Below, one piece after another: positions 8,558-17,480 of a stretch of 64,000 bases of DNA. How positions within the stretch are numbered: position 1 is the stretch's first letter; each line of letters begins with the position of its first letter. The position numbers and the translations under genes are program-made. The notes under the pieces are model-generated. The model was not told the DNA's origin and did not search any database. It saw nothing but the letters and a program-made list of their open reading frames with translations. Source of the stretch: an uncultured Acetatifactor sp. (GTDB lineage Bacteria > Bacillota > Clostridia > Lachnospirales > Lachnospiraceae); contig CAJUGL010000010.1 in NCBI GenBank assembly GCA_910586515.1, forward strand, positions 1 to 64,000. The letters are read 5' to 3'.

Positions 8558-10543
8558 CTACCGATATACGGCAAATTTCTCGTTTCTGAATCCCTTTGTG
8601 TAACCAAAACGTCTCATGAAGTCCAGCAGAATGTCCCACTTTTGTTCCGCTTCCGTCTGCCCTTTTTCCGCCGAACCCGCCGCCTCCTGATCACCCATAT
8701 ACGCTGCAGCCCGGAGAGCATATTCATCCTCCAGAATAATCACCGGCCTTTCCGCGGAATTTTTACGCATCCGCTCCTCCAGGGCGCCCAGAGCCTCCTC
8801 CATAACCTCGAATCTATAGGAGTCCAGATCGCTCCAGGAATTAAAAGCCGGCGGCATCTGAAGATAATACGAGAGGGCCGGAATCCATCCGTACAGAATA
8901 ACCTCTCTCCCCTGCAGTTCCTCATCCATCACATATTCGCTGAGAGACCTCATCCATTCGGCCTTTTCCGGACTCATTTTTACATTTTTAAGAACCGGAT
9001 TATTGTATACATAATCGGTGGCATTCCGTATTCCTGTGGCTTCCGCAAAGGCAAAACCCGCGCCGAAAGCGCCGAACTGAAAAAGGCACAGCGCCAGGAA
9101 AGCCGTCAATATTCCCTTCAGCGGAAAAGCGGAAAGCAGGATTCCGCCCTTTATTTTCCGCTCTCCCAGGCGCAGAAACCGCCAGCTCTCCCAAAGCGTG
9201 TAGGGCGCAGCCAGAAAAAGATTGTTCAGGCTGGGCAGGATACCGTTATTGCTCCCCATGGGCGTCACCAGAACCGTCAGGATCACCAGACCGCTGATCA
9301 GCTTTTCCTCCCGGGAACTGTTTCTGTGGAAGATGCGGATAACTCCGATAAGCATGGTCAGCATCAAAAACAAAGGCCCCGGACGCCAGATGGGATCATA
9401 GCTGTAGAACAAGAGGGAACAAAACCCCCTCTTATACAGCCACCAGATCATGGCGGCGCAAACCCCTGTCCACAGAATCCGGACACCAAGGCGAAGAGCC
9501 GGAACGCCGCGTCCTGCTGCCTCATCCCGGAACGTACCGCCGCCCTTTCCGGCTGTTCCGCCCCCCTTCGGCTTATCCTTCCCCGCAGTCCCGGCAAGCA
9601 ATGCTTCCAGCCAGCCAGCCCCGGCAAACAGCGCCATGCCGCCTGCGGCGATCACGGCTATCCGCGCCGCCCAGTACAGATTTTCCACATAATGCCGCAG
9701 AATCCCCATAATCATGGAGGATGCCTTATAGTCCTGTGCATTTTCCGTCATGGCAAACAGTCTGCCTATTCCTGTGATATATTCGTCGATTCCGTATTTG
9801 ATATGAATTAAGCTCAGCAGGAAAACCAGGGCCGCCACATATCCGGCCAGACACCAGAGGGTGTGGCGCAGGGTTCTGTGCCAATACCCCTCCTTTTTTC
9901 CCGCCTTCTTTTTTCCTCCCCCCTCTGTGCCGGAGGAAACCTCTTTCCGGGACTCCTCCCGCCACAGAATAAAGTCATAGGCCCATACCGCCGCAATCAT
10001 GGCCATCTCCGGCAGATTGGAGAATCGCACCAGCACATTCGTCCCCAGCAAAGCCCCCGCCAGGACCATGTATCCCCTCTTCTCCCCCAAAAGCCCCAGG
10101 TACAGCAGAATAACCGAGGCCAGGAACAGCGCATAGGTCAGGTAATTGTACAAAACCGCTGTTGGACACCAGCAGAGACTCACGGCTGTCATCTCCCCCA
10201 GAAAAACTATTCCTCTCGGCATCCGCAGCTTCCTGGTACAGAAAAAATATCCCGCCAGAGCAAGGCCGCTGACAAAAAGTCCTGTGTACAGGTTCATGCC
10301 CCTCAGAGAATCCCCATTAGGCAGACCGGTCAGAAAGTTCCCGGTCACATTTGCCAGATAAGTGGAGAACAGCCACATGGGATCCATATGCCTCGTTCCC
10401 ATATACTGAAAATTCGCGTAATTATATCCCGTATCCCAAAGATCCAGTCCCCAGGCAATATGCCGCAGCGGGTAGAATGCCAGCACCACGATAAAAAGGT
10501 TCTCCAGCAAATTGCCCTGACGCTTCCTCTTCTCCTTTTCCAT
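8558..10543 (-). CDS. Polytopic membrane protein, GT-C glycosyltransferase-like
   Basis: This 661-residue integral membrane protein has about ten to twelve hydrophobic segments (for example LFIVVLAFYPLRHIAW, then long runs between residues 70 and 480) and a soluble C-terminal domain from about residue 530. Just after the first segment it reads LDLWDTGYN; an acidic residue in that first external loop is typical of GT-C fold glycosyltransferases, which use lipid-linked sugars. A Lys/Gly-rich loop (SSGTEGGGKKKAGKKEG) lies mid-protein. The start follows AAAGGAG. The next gene upstream is an acyltransferase-3, suggesting surface-polymer work together. The family assignment is tentative. Confidence 0.55.
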   Translation of the reverse strand: MEKEKRKRQGNLLENLFIVVLAFYPLRHIAWGLDLWDTGYNYANFQYMGTRHMDPMWLFSTYLANVTGNFLTGLPNGDSLRGMNLYTGLFVSGLALAGYFFCTRKLRMPRGIVFLGEMTAVSLCWCPTAVLYNYLTYALFLASVILLYLGLLGEKRGYMVLAGALLGTNVLVRFSNLPEMAMIAAVWAYDFILWREESRKEVSSGTEGGGKKKAGKKEGYWHRTLRHTLWCLAGYVAALVFLLSLIHIKYGIDEYITGIGRLFAMTENAQDYKASSMIMGILRHYVENLYWAARIAVIAAGGMALFAGAGWLEALLAGTAGKDKPKGGGTAGKGGGTFRDEAAGRGVPALRLGVRILWTGVCAAMIWWLYKRGFCSLLFYSYDPIWRPGPLFLMLTMLIGVIRIFHRNSSREEKLISGLVILTVLVTPMGSNNGILPSLNNLFLAAPYTLWESWRFLRLGERKIKGGILLSAFPLKGILTAFLALCLFQFGAFGAGFAFAEATGIRNATDYVYNNPVLKNVKMSPEKAEWMRSLSEYVMDEELQGREVILYGWIPALSYYLQMPPAFNSWSDLDSYRFEVMEEALGALEERMRKNSAERPVIILEDEYALRAAAYMGDQEAAGSAEKGQTEAEQKWDILLDFMRRFGYTKGFRNEKFAVYR

Positions 10544-10603
10544 CCGTTTTCCGCTCCTTTTTCATCCTCTTCCCGTCCCTTGTTTGACCAGAAAAGTCAA
10601 CCT

Positions 10604-11839
10604 TTACTTTCCGGGAACAGCCGCCCTGTTCCCTCCGGCAAACAGTCTGTCCAACCCGGCAATTCCAGCCCTCAGCCTGCGGAAAATCCCGAACCGCCCG
10701 CACAGCCGCCCCAGAAGACAGGCCCCGTAACGCCTTGCCGCTTCCGTCAGAATACCGCAGGCAAATACGCCTGCCGTCCCAATTCCCGTCCAGAACAGCA
10801 CACTTACCGCCCCTGCCGCGCTGCCTGTCTCCATAGCCCCGACAGCCCGTCCCGCGCCGAACCATTCCTGCCAGGCATAGCGCAGCCCGATATTTTCGTG
10901 AAGCAGATATACCCCAAGGGTGCAGGAGGCTGTCCGGTTAATCCATTTGGCCGCACTTTCCCTGATTTTTATCCTGCGGAAAGCGCCGAACAATCCTGCC
11001 GAGGCCAGAAAGGGCAGAAGATGATTGTACTCCATGCACATTTTCATCATTGTCCCCAAGCTGCCCGTTTTTAAATAAATGCCCCGCAGCGCAAAAGTGC
11101 CGGCGAAAATCAGCACGCAGCAGCCCAGATACAAAGCAAGCCCCCATCTCTCCAGAAAAACGCTTCCGAACCGCCGCACATAGGCAGCCGCCAAAAAAAC
11201 ACACAGATACCACAGACAGTCATACCCCTGTCCGTCCATCTCAAACCGCACGGGAAAAATACTCTTCAGCACACAGAAGGTGAATAAAACCGCCCCCAGA
11301 ACTACCTGCATCTGCTCCCTGGACATTCCTTTCACCGCCGTTCCCGCAAGGGGCAGAAGCAGATAGAAAAACACATAGGCAGTCATAAACCAGTAATGTC
11401 CCATGGACACGGGGAACAGGAGCGTAAGCAGGTAATGGATGTCGAAATCCGTTCCTCTCATCACCCCGAACACCGCTCCCGTCAGACCGAAAACCACGGA
11501 ATAAAACCACACCTGCCCCAACAACCCCAGCAGACGGCTCGGCTTAAAGGAGGACATACACAGAAAATAGCCGCTGATGAACATATATACGTTCACTGCC
11601 ACAATGCAGAAACTTTCCAGCAGCCAGGCTGTCATCCGGGGAAGATTCATCTCCCCTGTCAAATCTGCCAGCAGATTCCCCTTTCCCAGATAGTGCAGCG
11701 CAACCACCATCAGCATTGCCACGCAGCGCAGCAGCTCCAGATTGGCCATGCGCCCCTGTCCCCCGGGCATTTCCCCCGGATTCACCGCCGCTGCGGTTCT
11801 GCCCTTTTTCCCGTTTTTTCGTCCTTCTTCTTTCTTCAT
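10604..11839 (-). CDS. Acyltransferase-3 family membrane protein
   Basis: This 411-residue O-acyltransferase probably acetylates a surface sugar or lipid. The family signature begins NLELLRCVAMLMVVALHYLG (residues about 32-52, with the conserved Arg and His). About ten membrane segments follow, including WFMTAYVFFYLLLPL. A basic 30-residue cytoplasmic tail precedes the first segment. The ATG at 11839 follows a G-rich site; a GTG one codon earlier is possible. It lies 60 bases upstream of the GT-C-like gene on the same strand, so the two may form an operon. The substrate is unknown. Confidence 0.85.
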   Translation of the reverse strand: MKKEEGRKNGKKGRTAAAVNPGEMPGGQGRMANLELLRCVAMLMVVALHYLGKGNLLADLTGEMNLPRMTAWLLESFCIVAVNVYMFISGYFLCMSSFKPSRLLGLLGQVWFYSVVFGLTGAVFGVMRGTDFDIHYLLTLLFPVSMGHYWFMTAYVFFYLLLPLAGTAVKGMSREQMQVVLGAVLFTFCVLKSIFPVRFEMDGQGYDCLWYLCVFLAAAYVRRFGSVFLERWGLALYLGCCVLIFAGTFALRGIYLKTGSLGTMMKMCMEYNHLLPFLASAGLFGAFRRIKIRESAAKWINRTASCTLGVYLLHENIGLRYAWQEWFGAGRAVGAMETGSAAGAVSVLFWTGIGTAGVFACGILTEAARRYGACLLGRLCGRFGIFRRLRAGIAGLDRLFAGGNRAAVPGK

Positions 11840-11918
11840 CACGTCCCCCCGTCTGCCTGCCGCTCCTTTATTCAGAACCCATTCCCAATGCGCCGCCCGA
11901 TCGATCTCCTGCGTCCGC

Positions 11919-12905
11919 TCACAGCATGGATGCCCTGAGTTCCTCTCCGCTCCTGGCGCTCAAATACGCCGGCGCGATGTCGAAGACCGTCTTGCACCCG
12001 GACGCTCCCTCCTGCGAAAGCCTCCAGGCCGCCCTGGCATAGGCCACGATCACGCTGGCTGTAAACTCCGGATTGGAATCCAGCTTCAGGCTGTACTCGA
12101 TGAGATGACGGTTCTCCCCCTCCCAGCCTGTGGAGCCGCTGCGCAGCACCAAACCGCCATGGGGTATACTGCCGTGATCTCTGTCCAGTTCTTCCTGGCT
12201 GATAAAATGCACCGTCGTGTCATAATCGGCAAAATAATTCGGCATAGTCTTAATTTCGTTCTCAATTGCCGCCTTATCCGCTCCCTCCTCAGCCACCACA
12301 AAGCATTCTCTGGTGTGCTTCTGGCGTACGGTCAGCTCCGGATTTCCGCCTGCCCGCACTGCTTCCAGAGCGCTCTCCACCGGAATGGTGTACTGTTTGG
12401 CATCCTTTACCCCTGCAATCCGCCGAACAGCATCGGAATGCCCCTGGCTCACCCCACGGCCCCAGAAGGTATAATCCCTGCCCTCCGGCAGAATGGCATT
12501 GGCGTACATCCTGTTCAGCGAAAACATGCCCGGATCCCATCCCACGGAGATAACGGCTGTGTTTCCTCCCCGCTGAGCCGCATCATTCACCCTTGCGAAA
12601 TGTTCCGGAATCCTGGCGTGCGTGTCAAAACTGTCCACCACATTGAAAAACTCCGCATACTCCGGTGTCTGAACCGGAAGATCCGTCGCGCTGCCTCCGC
12701 ACAGAATCAGGACATCCAGATCTCCCCTCCACGCCTTTGCCTCGCTCACAGAACAAACCTTTGCCGTTTTCGTCAGAATGGATACCTCTCCGGGGTTCCT
12801 TCTGGTAAAAACCGCCTTCAGCTCCATATCCGGATTCTGGCGAAGGGCGCATTCCACTCCCCGTCCCAGATTACCGTAACCTAAAATTCCTATTCTTATT
12901 CCCAT
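11919..12905 (-). CDS. ddh: meso-Diaminopimelate D-dehydrogenase
   Basis: This 328-residue NADPH-dependent enzyme makes meso-diaminopimelate from tetrahydrodipicolinate and ammonia, giving lysine and peptidoglycan precursor in one step. The N-terminal Rossmann motif is GILGYGNLGRG; VISVGWDPGMFSLNR and FWGRGVSQGHSDA are hallmark family stretches. The start at 12905 follows AAGGAG with a 5-base gap. The upstream in-frame extension belongs to the leader. A promoter and an inverted repeat lie upstream. It sits alone, 79 bases before the acyltransferase gene. Confidence 0.95.
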   Translation of the reverse strand: MGIRIGILGYGNLGRGVECALRQNPDMELKAVFTRRNPGEVSILTKTAKVCSVSEAKAWRGDLDVLILCGGSATDLPVQTPEYAEFFNVVDSFDTHARIPEHFARVNDAAQRGGNTAVISVGWDPGMFSLNRMYANAILPEGRDYTFWGRGVSQGHSDAVRRIAGVKDAKQYTIPVESALEAVRAGGNPELTVRQKHTRECFVVAEEGADKAAIENEIKTMPNYFADYDTTVHFISQEELDRDHGSIPHGGLVLRSGSTGWEGENRHLIEYSLKLDSNPEFTASVIVAYARAAWRLSQEGASGCKTVFDIAPAYLSARSGEELRASML

Positions 12906-12919
12906 ACCTGCTCCTTCCG

Positions 12920-13003
12920 CCGGACAAATCGAATGTCCGGACACTTTTAATGGCACGGCTTGGCCGCTGCTATCATTATAATCGCTTGGGCCGGATTCCG
13001 CAA
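12920..13003 (-). promoter_or_regulatory. ddh promoter and leader inverted repeat
   Basis: On the minus strand TTGCGG (12998-13003), a 17-base spacer and TATAAT (12975-12980) form a good vegetative promoter. In the leader, CCGGACA (12920-12926) and TGTCCGG (12934-12940) make a perfect 7-bp inverted repeat next to the ribosome site, a possible operator or RNA hairpin. Confidence 0.6.
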
Positions 13004-13056
13004 GAACCTATGATCAAGACAACCGGAATTTGTATTGCTGTGGTTACTGTTCACAG

Positions 13057-13067
13057 CCAATGTCATT
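13057..13067 (+). repeat. Left member of inverted repeat flanking the AAA/PD-(D/E)XK gene
   Basis: CCAATGTCATT here is repeated in inverted form as AATGACATTGG at 14941-14951. The two bracket the AT-rich gene between them. Confidence 0.5.
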
Positions 13068-13209
13068 CTTTTTTGTTGTAAGTGAATAGAAAAAAAGAAA
13101 ATTATCATAAAGAAGTATTTGTATTATACGTGTTTATTCGTTATACTAACAGTAAGGATGTTGCTTTTTACAGAAAAGGGTGCAGAAATGGCAGAAGGGA
13201 TATGGGAAT

Positions 13210-14907
13210 ATGGCAAGAACATTGGGAATAGGGAAGCAGGATTTTGAAAAGGTGCGAAAAGAAAATGCTTTCTATATAGATAAAACAAAATTTATTCGGG
13301 AATGGTGGGAAAGTGAGGATGATGTGACATTAATAACCCGTCCCCGGCGTTTTGGAAAGACTCTGAATATGAGTATGCTGGAAAAGTTCTTTTCTGTTCA
13401 GTATGCAGGCCAGGAAGCTTTGTTTCGTGGGCTTGCGATATGGGAAGATGAGAAATATAGAAAGCTTCAGGGAACTTATCCGCTTCTTTTTATTAGTTTT
13501 GCTGATGTAAAAGAAATCACATATATACAGACAAAAAAGAAAATTTGTCGTATTATTAAAGCATTATATAATAAATATAATTTTTTGTTAGAAAATGATT
13601 TGTTGAATGAAAGTGAAAAAAAAGACTTTTTGAATATTTCTGTCGATATGGAAGACAATGAAGCTTCTTATTCGTTAAAGGCATTATCTGATTATTTATC
13701 GCGTTATTATAAGAAAAAGGTAATTATTTTGTTAGACGAATATGATACGCCAATGCAGGAAGCCTATGTGAATGGCTATTGGAATGAACTTGTTTCTTTT
13801 ACCAGAAGTTTGTTTAATGCAACATTTAAGACAAATCCTTACCTTGAACGGGCAATCATGACAGGCATTACCAGGGTAAGTAAAGAATCCATATTTTCAG
13901 ATCTAAATAATTTACAAGTGATTACCACAACATCGGAAAAATATATGGATTGCTTTGGCTTTACAGAAGAGGAGGTATTTGCTGTTTTAGATGAATATGG
14001 ATTATCCTTAAAAAAGCACGAAGTAAAAACATGGTATGATGGGTTTTCCTTTGGAAAACAAAAGGATATTTATAATCCGTGGTCAATCTTAAATTATCTG
14101 GATAAAAGGCAGATAGGAACCTATTGGGCAAATTCCAGTTCAAATAGTCTTGCAGGAAAGCTGATTCGGGAAGGAAGCCGGAATGTAAAAGAAAACTTTG
14201 AGGTTCTTTTGCAGGGAAAGACAATTATTGTGGAATTAGATGAACAAATTGTTTATGATCAATTAGATGAAGATGAGTCAGCAATCTGGAGTTTACTGCT
14301 TGCCAGTGGTTATTTAAAAGTAAAACATATAAATACTTATGCGACAGATTTTGGAGAATGGAAGCAGGAATATGAACTGGAACTGACCAATTTTGAAGTA
14401 GGGGCAATGTTTCGTCAGATGATTAGAAAATGGTTCAACCGTTCTGCAAGAGGTTATAATGATTTTATCAAAGCATTACTGCTCAATGATGTAAAGGGTA
14501 TGAATGTATACATGAATAAGGTGGCACTGGCAACCTTCAGCTATTTTGATACCGGAAAAAGTCCTTCGGAAGAAGCCCCTGAACGATTTTATCATGGCTT
14601 TGTACTGGGACTGATGGTAGAACTTGCGGCTCGGTATGTATTGACTTCTAATCGGGAAAGTGGTTTTGGGCGTTACGATGTGATGCTGGAACCGAGAAGA
14701 CCGGAAGATGTTGGGATAATTATGGAATTTAAGGTACAAGATAAAGCAGAAGAAAAGGAGCTTTCTGATACGGTAGATGCAGCATTGAAACAGATAAAAG
14801 AAAAGGAATATGAAACTGTACTGATAGAAAAGGGAATTTCTAAAGAGAATATTTACAACTATGGTTTTGCTTTTTGCGGGAAGAAAGTGTTAATTAAAAA
14901 AGGATAA
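13210..14907 (+). CDS. AAA-ATPase-like protein with C-terminal PD-(D/E)XK nuclease domain
   Basis: This protein of about 565 residues combines an AAA-ATPase_like domain (Walker A RPRRFGKTLN near residue 40, Walker B VIILLDEYDTPM near 170) with a C-terminal PDDEXK_9/DUF1703 domain (GRYDVMLEP, then IIMEFKVQ). The family is common and multi-copy in gut Bacteroidetes and Clostridia, with no settled function; a mobile or defence-related nuclease is often suspected. Base composition is much more AT-rich than its neighbours and codons favour A/T, a sign of transfer. The start at ATG 13210 gives the usual N-terminus MARTLGIG; a GTG at 13180 is the alternative. Confidence 0.85.
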   Translation: MARTLGIGKQDFEKVRKENAFYIDKTKFIREWWESEDDVTLITRPRRFGKTLNMSMLEKFFSVQYAGQEALFRGLAIWEDEKYRKLQGTYPLLFISFADVKEITYIQTKKKICRIIKALYNKYNFLLENDLLNESEKKDFLNISVDMEDNEASYSLKALSDYLSRYYKKKVIILLDEYDTPMQEAYVNGYWNELVSFTRSLFNATFKTNPYLERAIMTGITRVSKESIFSDLNNLQVITTTSEKYMDCFGFTEEEVFAVLDEYGLSLKKHEVKTWYDGFSFGKQKDIYNPWSILNYLDKRQIGTYWANSSSNSLAGKLIREGSRNVKENFEVLLQGKTIIVELDEQIVYDQLDEDESAIWSLLLASGYLKVKHINTYATDFGEWKQEYELELTNFEVGAMFRQMIRKWFNRSARGYNDFIKALLLNDVKGMNVYMNKVALATFSYFDTGKSPSEEAPERFYHGFVLGLMVELAARYVLTSNRESGFGRYDVMLEPRRPEDVGIIMEFKVQDKAEEKELSDTVDAALKQIKEKEYETVLIEKGISKENIYNYGFAFCGKKVLIKKG

Positions 14908-14940
14908 AGGAGCCATCGTTACCTATAACTTATTTAACTA

Positions 14941-14951
14941 AATGACATTGG
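14941..14951 (+). repeat. Right member of inverted repeat flanking the AAA/PD-(D/E)XK gene
   Basis: AATGACATTGG is the exact complement of 13057-13067. It begins 34 bases after the stop codon and is followed by GTTCACGGCT, which also resembles GTTCACAGCC next to the left copy. Confidence 0.5.
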
Positions 14952-14960
14952 TTCACGGCT

Positions 14961-14988
14961 GCACGGGCCTGCGCATAAAAAACCGCGG
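14961..14988 (+). repeat. Dispersed intergenic repeat, partial copy C
   Basis: GCACGGGCCTGCGCATAAAA followed by AACCGCGG matches the right ends of copies A (near 190-215) and B (near 60680-60701). Only this end is present. Confidence 0.6.
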
Positions 14989-14995
14989 AACAGAC

Positions 14996-15022
14996 TTTCC
15001 CCGGAAAAACTCTCCGGGGAAA
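14996..15022. terminator. Bidirectional hairpin terminator
   Basis: TTTCCCCGGA (14996-15005) and TCCGGGGAAA (15013-15022) form a 10-bp stem with a 7-base loop and A/T-rich ends. It lies between the convergent AAA-ATPase and DUF4097 genes. Confidence 0.6.
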
Positions 15023-15070
15023 ACCTCCCGCGCCCAAAATATCCGCGAAAACACCTTGTGAAACTTCCCG

Positions 15071-15102
15071 GTAACAGTTCAGCGCCCTGTCTGAACTGTT
15101 AC
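15071..15102 (+). repeat. Dispersed palindromic repeat R3 (perfect copy)
   Basis: The arms GTAACAGTTCAG and CTGAACTGTTAC are perfectly complementary over 12 bp around the loop CGCCCTGT. It lies 23 bases beyond the stop of the DUF4097 gene. Confidence 0.85.
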
Positions 15103-15124
15103 ACTTCCCGTGACCGGCAGCGAT

Positions 15125-16327
15125 TTATCCCCTGCCGGAAATCTTCACACTCCCGCTTCCTGTCTCGGCTCTCACCTTGCATGCGCTGTTGCCGTAAGCG
15201 TATGTCCCGTTCTTGACCCTCTGATGCTCTTCTCCTGCCCAATCGATGTGCACGCTTCCGGAACCGCTCCTCACCGTTGCCTGCATGCCCTTTGCATCCG
15301 CAAGCTCCAGCTTGATGCCGCCGCTTCCGGTGGACATATCAATCCTTTCCGCAGCTCCCACAGCCCGGATCTTGATATTGCCGCTTCCGGTAGACAAATG
15401 ATATTCAGCCACCGCCGCGTCTGCCTTGATATTCCCGCTTCCGGTACCGCATCTCATATCTCTGCCCTTGACGCCTTCCGCTTTCACATTTCCGCTTCCG
15501 GTCTCAAAGCAGCCGGAGATGAACTCCACATGCCCGGTCACAATATTGCCGCTGCCCGTATGCGCTTTCATCCTGTCCGCAACCACCTCGCTGATCTTCA
15601 CATTGCCGCTTCCGCTGGTTCCTTCCAGGCTCTCCAGCTCAAGCCCGGAAATGTCGACTTCACCGCTGCCCACCTTGGCCGACAGCTTCGGCATTCCCTT
15701 GGGAATCTTCACCGTGAGTCTGATATTCGTCGCCCCGCTGCTGAAGCTCCCCACGCTGCCGTAGGAGATAATCGTTCTTCCGAACAGGGTTACCTTTACC
15801 ATCTTTTCCTCATCGTCGTCCTTTGCCCCTTTCCTGCGTTTTACCCCCGCGTAAAAGGTGCCGTCCTCCTCGTATTGGTAGTACTCATAGTTCAGCTGAC
15901 TGCTCACGCCGTTCGCCTCGTACTCCACATGAATCCTGTCGTCCTCTGACCTGCTCACTTCCACGTTTGCCGATTTTCCCTCCAGCACCACTGACTTATA
16001 GTATCCGGAATAGGCAAAGCTCCTTCTGGTCCAGGTCTTCCCTGAATCGGAATCCTCCCCGGACGCCGTCTCCTGCAGTTCCTGACCCGCTGCGTCTCCC
16101 TGGGGCATATTTCCGCGGACAAATTCTCCCGACAAATCTTCCTCTGACAGCTCCCGTATCATCTCCTCGATGTTTCCCAGCTCCTCGATGATCTCCGCCT
16201 CCGTTTTGCCCTGCTTTTCTCCCTCGGCAAAATGCTGTCTGTAATCCTCCAGAATCTCTTCCTGCAGCCCCTTTCCGAAACTCTCCAGCCGCCCCTGCAG
16301 CAGCGCCATATATTCTTGCTTTGTCAT
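15125..16327 (-). CDS. DUF1700/HAAS plus DUF4097 beta-repeat protein
   Basis: This 400-residue protein starts with a HAAS/DUF1700-like helical domain (residues 1-65, MTKQEYMALLQGRLESF and EELGNIEEMIRELSEE). The C-terminal two thirds is a DUF4097-type beta-strand repeat with TGSGN[IV]K units recurring about every 20 residues (roughly residues 210-400). No membrane segment or signal peptide is evident. It starts 4 bases after the PadR gene, behind AGGAGGG. PadR/HAAS/DUF4097 modules are common in Firmicutes and often tied to envelope stress, but the molecular role is unknown. The earlier in-frame start is rejected because it overlaps padR. Confidence 0.8.
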   Translation of the reverse strand: MTKQEYMALLQGRLESFGKGLQEEILEDYRQHFAEGEKQGKTEAEIIEELGNIEEMIRELSEEDLSGEFVRGNMPQGDAAGQELQETASGEDSDSGKTWTRRSFAYSGYYKSVVLEGKSANVEVSRSEDDRIHVEYEANGVSSQLNYEYYQYEEDGTFYAGVKRRKGAKDDDEEKMVKVTLFGRTIISYGSVGSFSSGATNIRLTVKIPKGMPKLSAKVGSGEVDISGLELESLEGTSGSGNVKISEVVADRMKAHTGSGNIVTGHVEFISGCFETGSGNVKAEGVKGRDMRCGTGSGNIKADAAVAEYHLSTGSGNIKIRAVGAAERIDMSTGSGGIKLELADAKGMQATVRSGSGSVHIDWAGEEHQRVKNGTYAYGNSACKVRAETGSGSVKISGRG

Positions 16328-16331
16328 GGCA

Positions 16332-16694
16332 TCATCCCTCCTGTTCTTGATCTTGTCCTTCTTCCGTCCTTTCGGTATCGCCCTCATATTCTCTCAGCAG
16401 ACGATTCACGGCTTTCGTAAACGCGTCCCACTCCCGCCTGACCGTTGTCTGGTACCGCTTTCCCTTGTCCGTAAGCTTGTAATACTTCCTGGCCGGACCG
16501 GACTCCGATTCCACCAGATACGTCGTCACATAATCATCTTCCTTCAGTTTCCTCAAAATAGGATACAGCGTGCCGCTGGCAATGGACATCTCCACGGATA
16601 TCCTTTCCGTCAGCTCATATCCGTATTTATCCCCCCACACAAGCTGGGAAAGCACGCAGAGCTCCAGCGCGCCTTTCTTAAATTGTGTATTCAT
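16332..16694 (-). CDS. PadR-family transcriptional regulator
   Basis: This 120-residue winged-helix repressor reads FKKGALELCVLSQL, YGYELTERI and SGTLYPILRKLKEDDYV (recognition region), then ARKYYKLTDKGK (wing), followed by an acidic tail. The start at 16694 follows AAGGAGG with a 6-base gap; the longer in-frame extension runs into the promoter. It is co-directional with and 4 bases upstream of the DUF1700-DUF4097 gene, its likely co-regulated partner. A palindrome in its promoter may be its own operator. Confidence 0.9.
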   Translation of the reverse strand: MNTQFKKGALELCVLSQLVWGDKYGYELTERISVEMSIASGTLYPILRKLKEDDYVTTYLVESESGPARKYYKLTDKGKRYQTTVRREWDAFTKAVNRLLREYEGDTERTEEGQDQEQEG

Positions 16695-16841
16695 GTGTGA
16701 CCTCCTTCCCTGAAACCGGGAACTGTGTACTGCCCTTCCCCATCCGTTCTCCTCAGTCCCTGAGCTTCTTTCTTTTTGGGGTTTCCGACTGTATTGCAGT
16801 TCCTCAGTACTGTTCTTTGACGAGTTTATCTTATCACATGC

Positions 16842-16860
16842 TATTATATATTGCAATATA
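16842..16860 (-). promoter_or_regulatory. padR promoter palindrome (candidate operator)
   Basis: TATATTGCAATATA (16847-16860) is a perfect 14-bp palindrome overlapping a minus-strand TATAAT in the only AT-rich stretch upstream of padR. Autoregulation by PadR is inferred. Confidence 0.45.
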
Positions 16861-16939
16861 CTATTTTATAAAAAAAGTATAAACACCGTTATTCCAATGG
16901 TAAGTCATGCAGGACAGCGTTCTCATATACGTTTCCCTC

Positions 16940-17359
16940 TCACATCTTCTCAAGCTGCTCCATGATATAATTCACCTTTATAATGGCATTTTCCACCTGT
17001 CTTCTGGAATCGTTTATCCTGGACTGCACCAGCCAGTCCGCCACGATGCCGTCAAAAAAGTAATCCGCAAATGTCAGAAAATCTCCCGTTTCGATCCGGA
17101 ATTCCGGAATATTTTCCACATCCGTCAGTTCCTTTTGAAACCGTTTCAAGGCGCTTCTGGCCTGCTGTACCAGCTCATCCGCATCCTTCATCTTGGACCG
17201 CTTGATAAATGTAGTCAGGAGTCCTCCTCCCAACAGATCCACGATTCCCCAATTCCCTGCACTGTTCAGACAATCTGCCGCCTCGTTCAGATACCGCAGC
17301 GCTTCTCTCCCGGCCAACAATGCCTCATTGATCTCTCTTCTATAATCCATCTCTGCCAT
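16940..17359 (-). CDS. Hypothetical protein, helical
   Basis: This 139-residue soluble protein, rich in Leu, Glu and Arg, is mostly helical by sequence. A Gly-containing segment WGIVDLLGGGLLTTFIKRSKM (about residues 37-57) looks like an amphipathic or membrane-touching hairpin. The flanking helices, LAGREALRYLNEAADCL and a C-terminal stretch with VENAIIKVNYIMEQLEKM, suggest a coiled coil. I do not recognise the family. The start follows AGGAGGG. It stands alone between a terminator and the padR promoter region. Confidence 0.7.
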   Translation of the reverse strand: MAEMDYRREINEALLAGREALRYLNEAADCLNSAGNWGIVDLLGGGLLTTFIKRSKMKDADELVQQARSALKRFQKELTDVENIPEFRIETGDFLTFADYFFDGIVADWLVQSRINDSRRQVENAIIKVNYIMEQLEKM

Positions 17360-17421
17360 GTTCCGCCCTCCTGTTTAACGTTTTATTTATTATAGACATT
17401 TTTCCCCTTTCCTTCAACATG

Positions 17422-17458
17422 GAAAAGATGCACTTTTCTCCCGGAAAAAGTGCATCTT
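17422..17458. terminator. Bidirectional terminator after the GH36 gene
   Basis: AAGATGCACTTTT pairs with AAAAAGTGCATCTT around a CTCCCGG-type loop. On the minus strand the stem is followed by TTTT. It ends the alpha-galactoside operon. Confidence 0.75.
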
Positions 17459-17480
17459 CAGAATGAAAGCAGACCCATGA

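Noticed and set aside
17135..17149. Catabolite-repression (cre-like) site TTGAAACCGTTTCAA
   Set aside because: It is inside a coding region, with odd symmetry and one base short of the cre pattern, and is not near a sugar-operon promoter.
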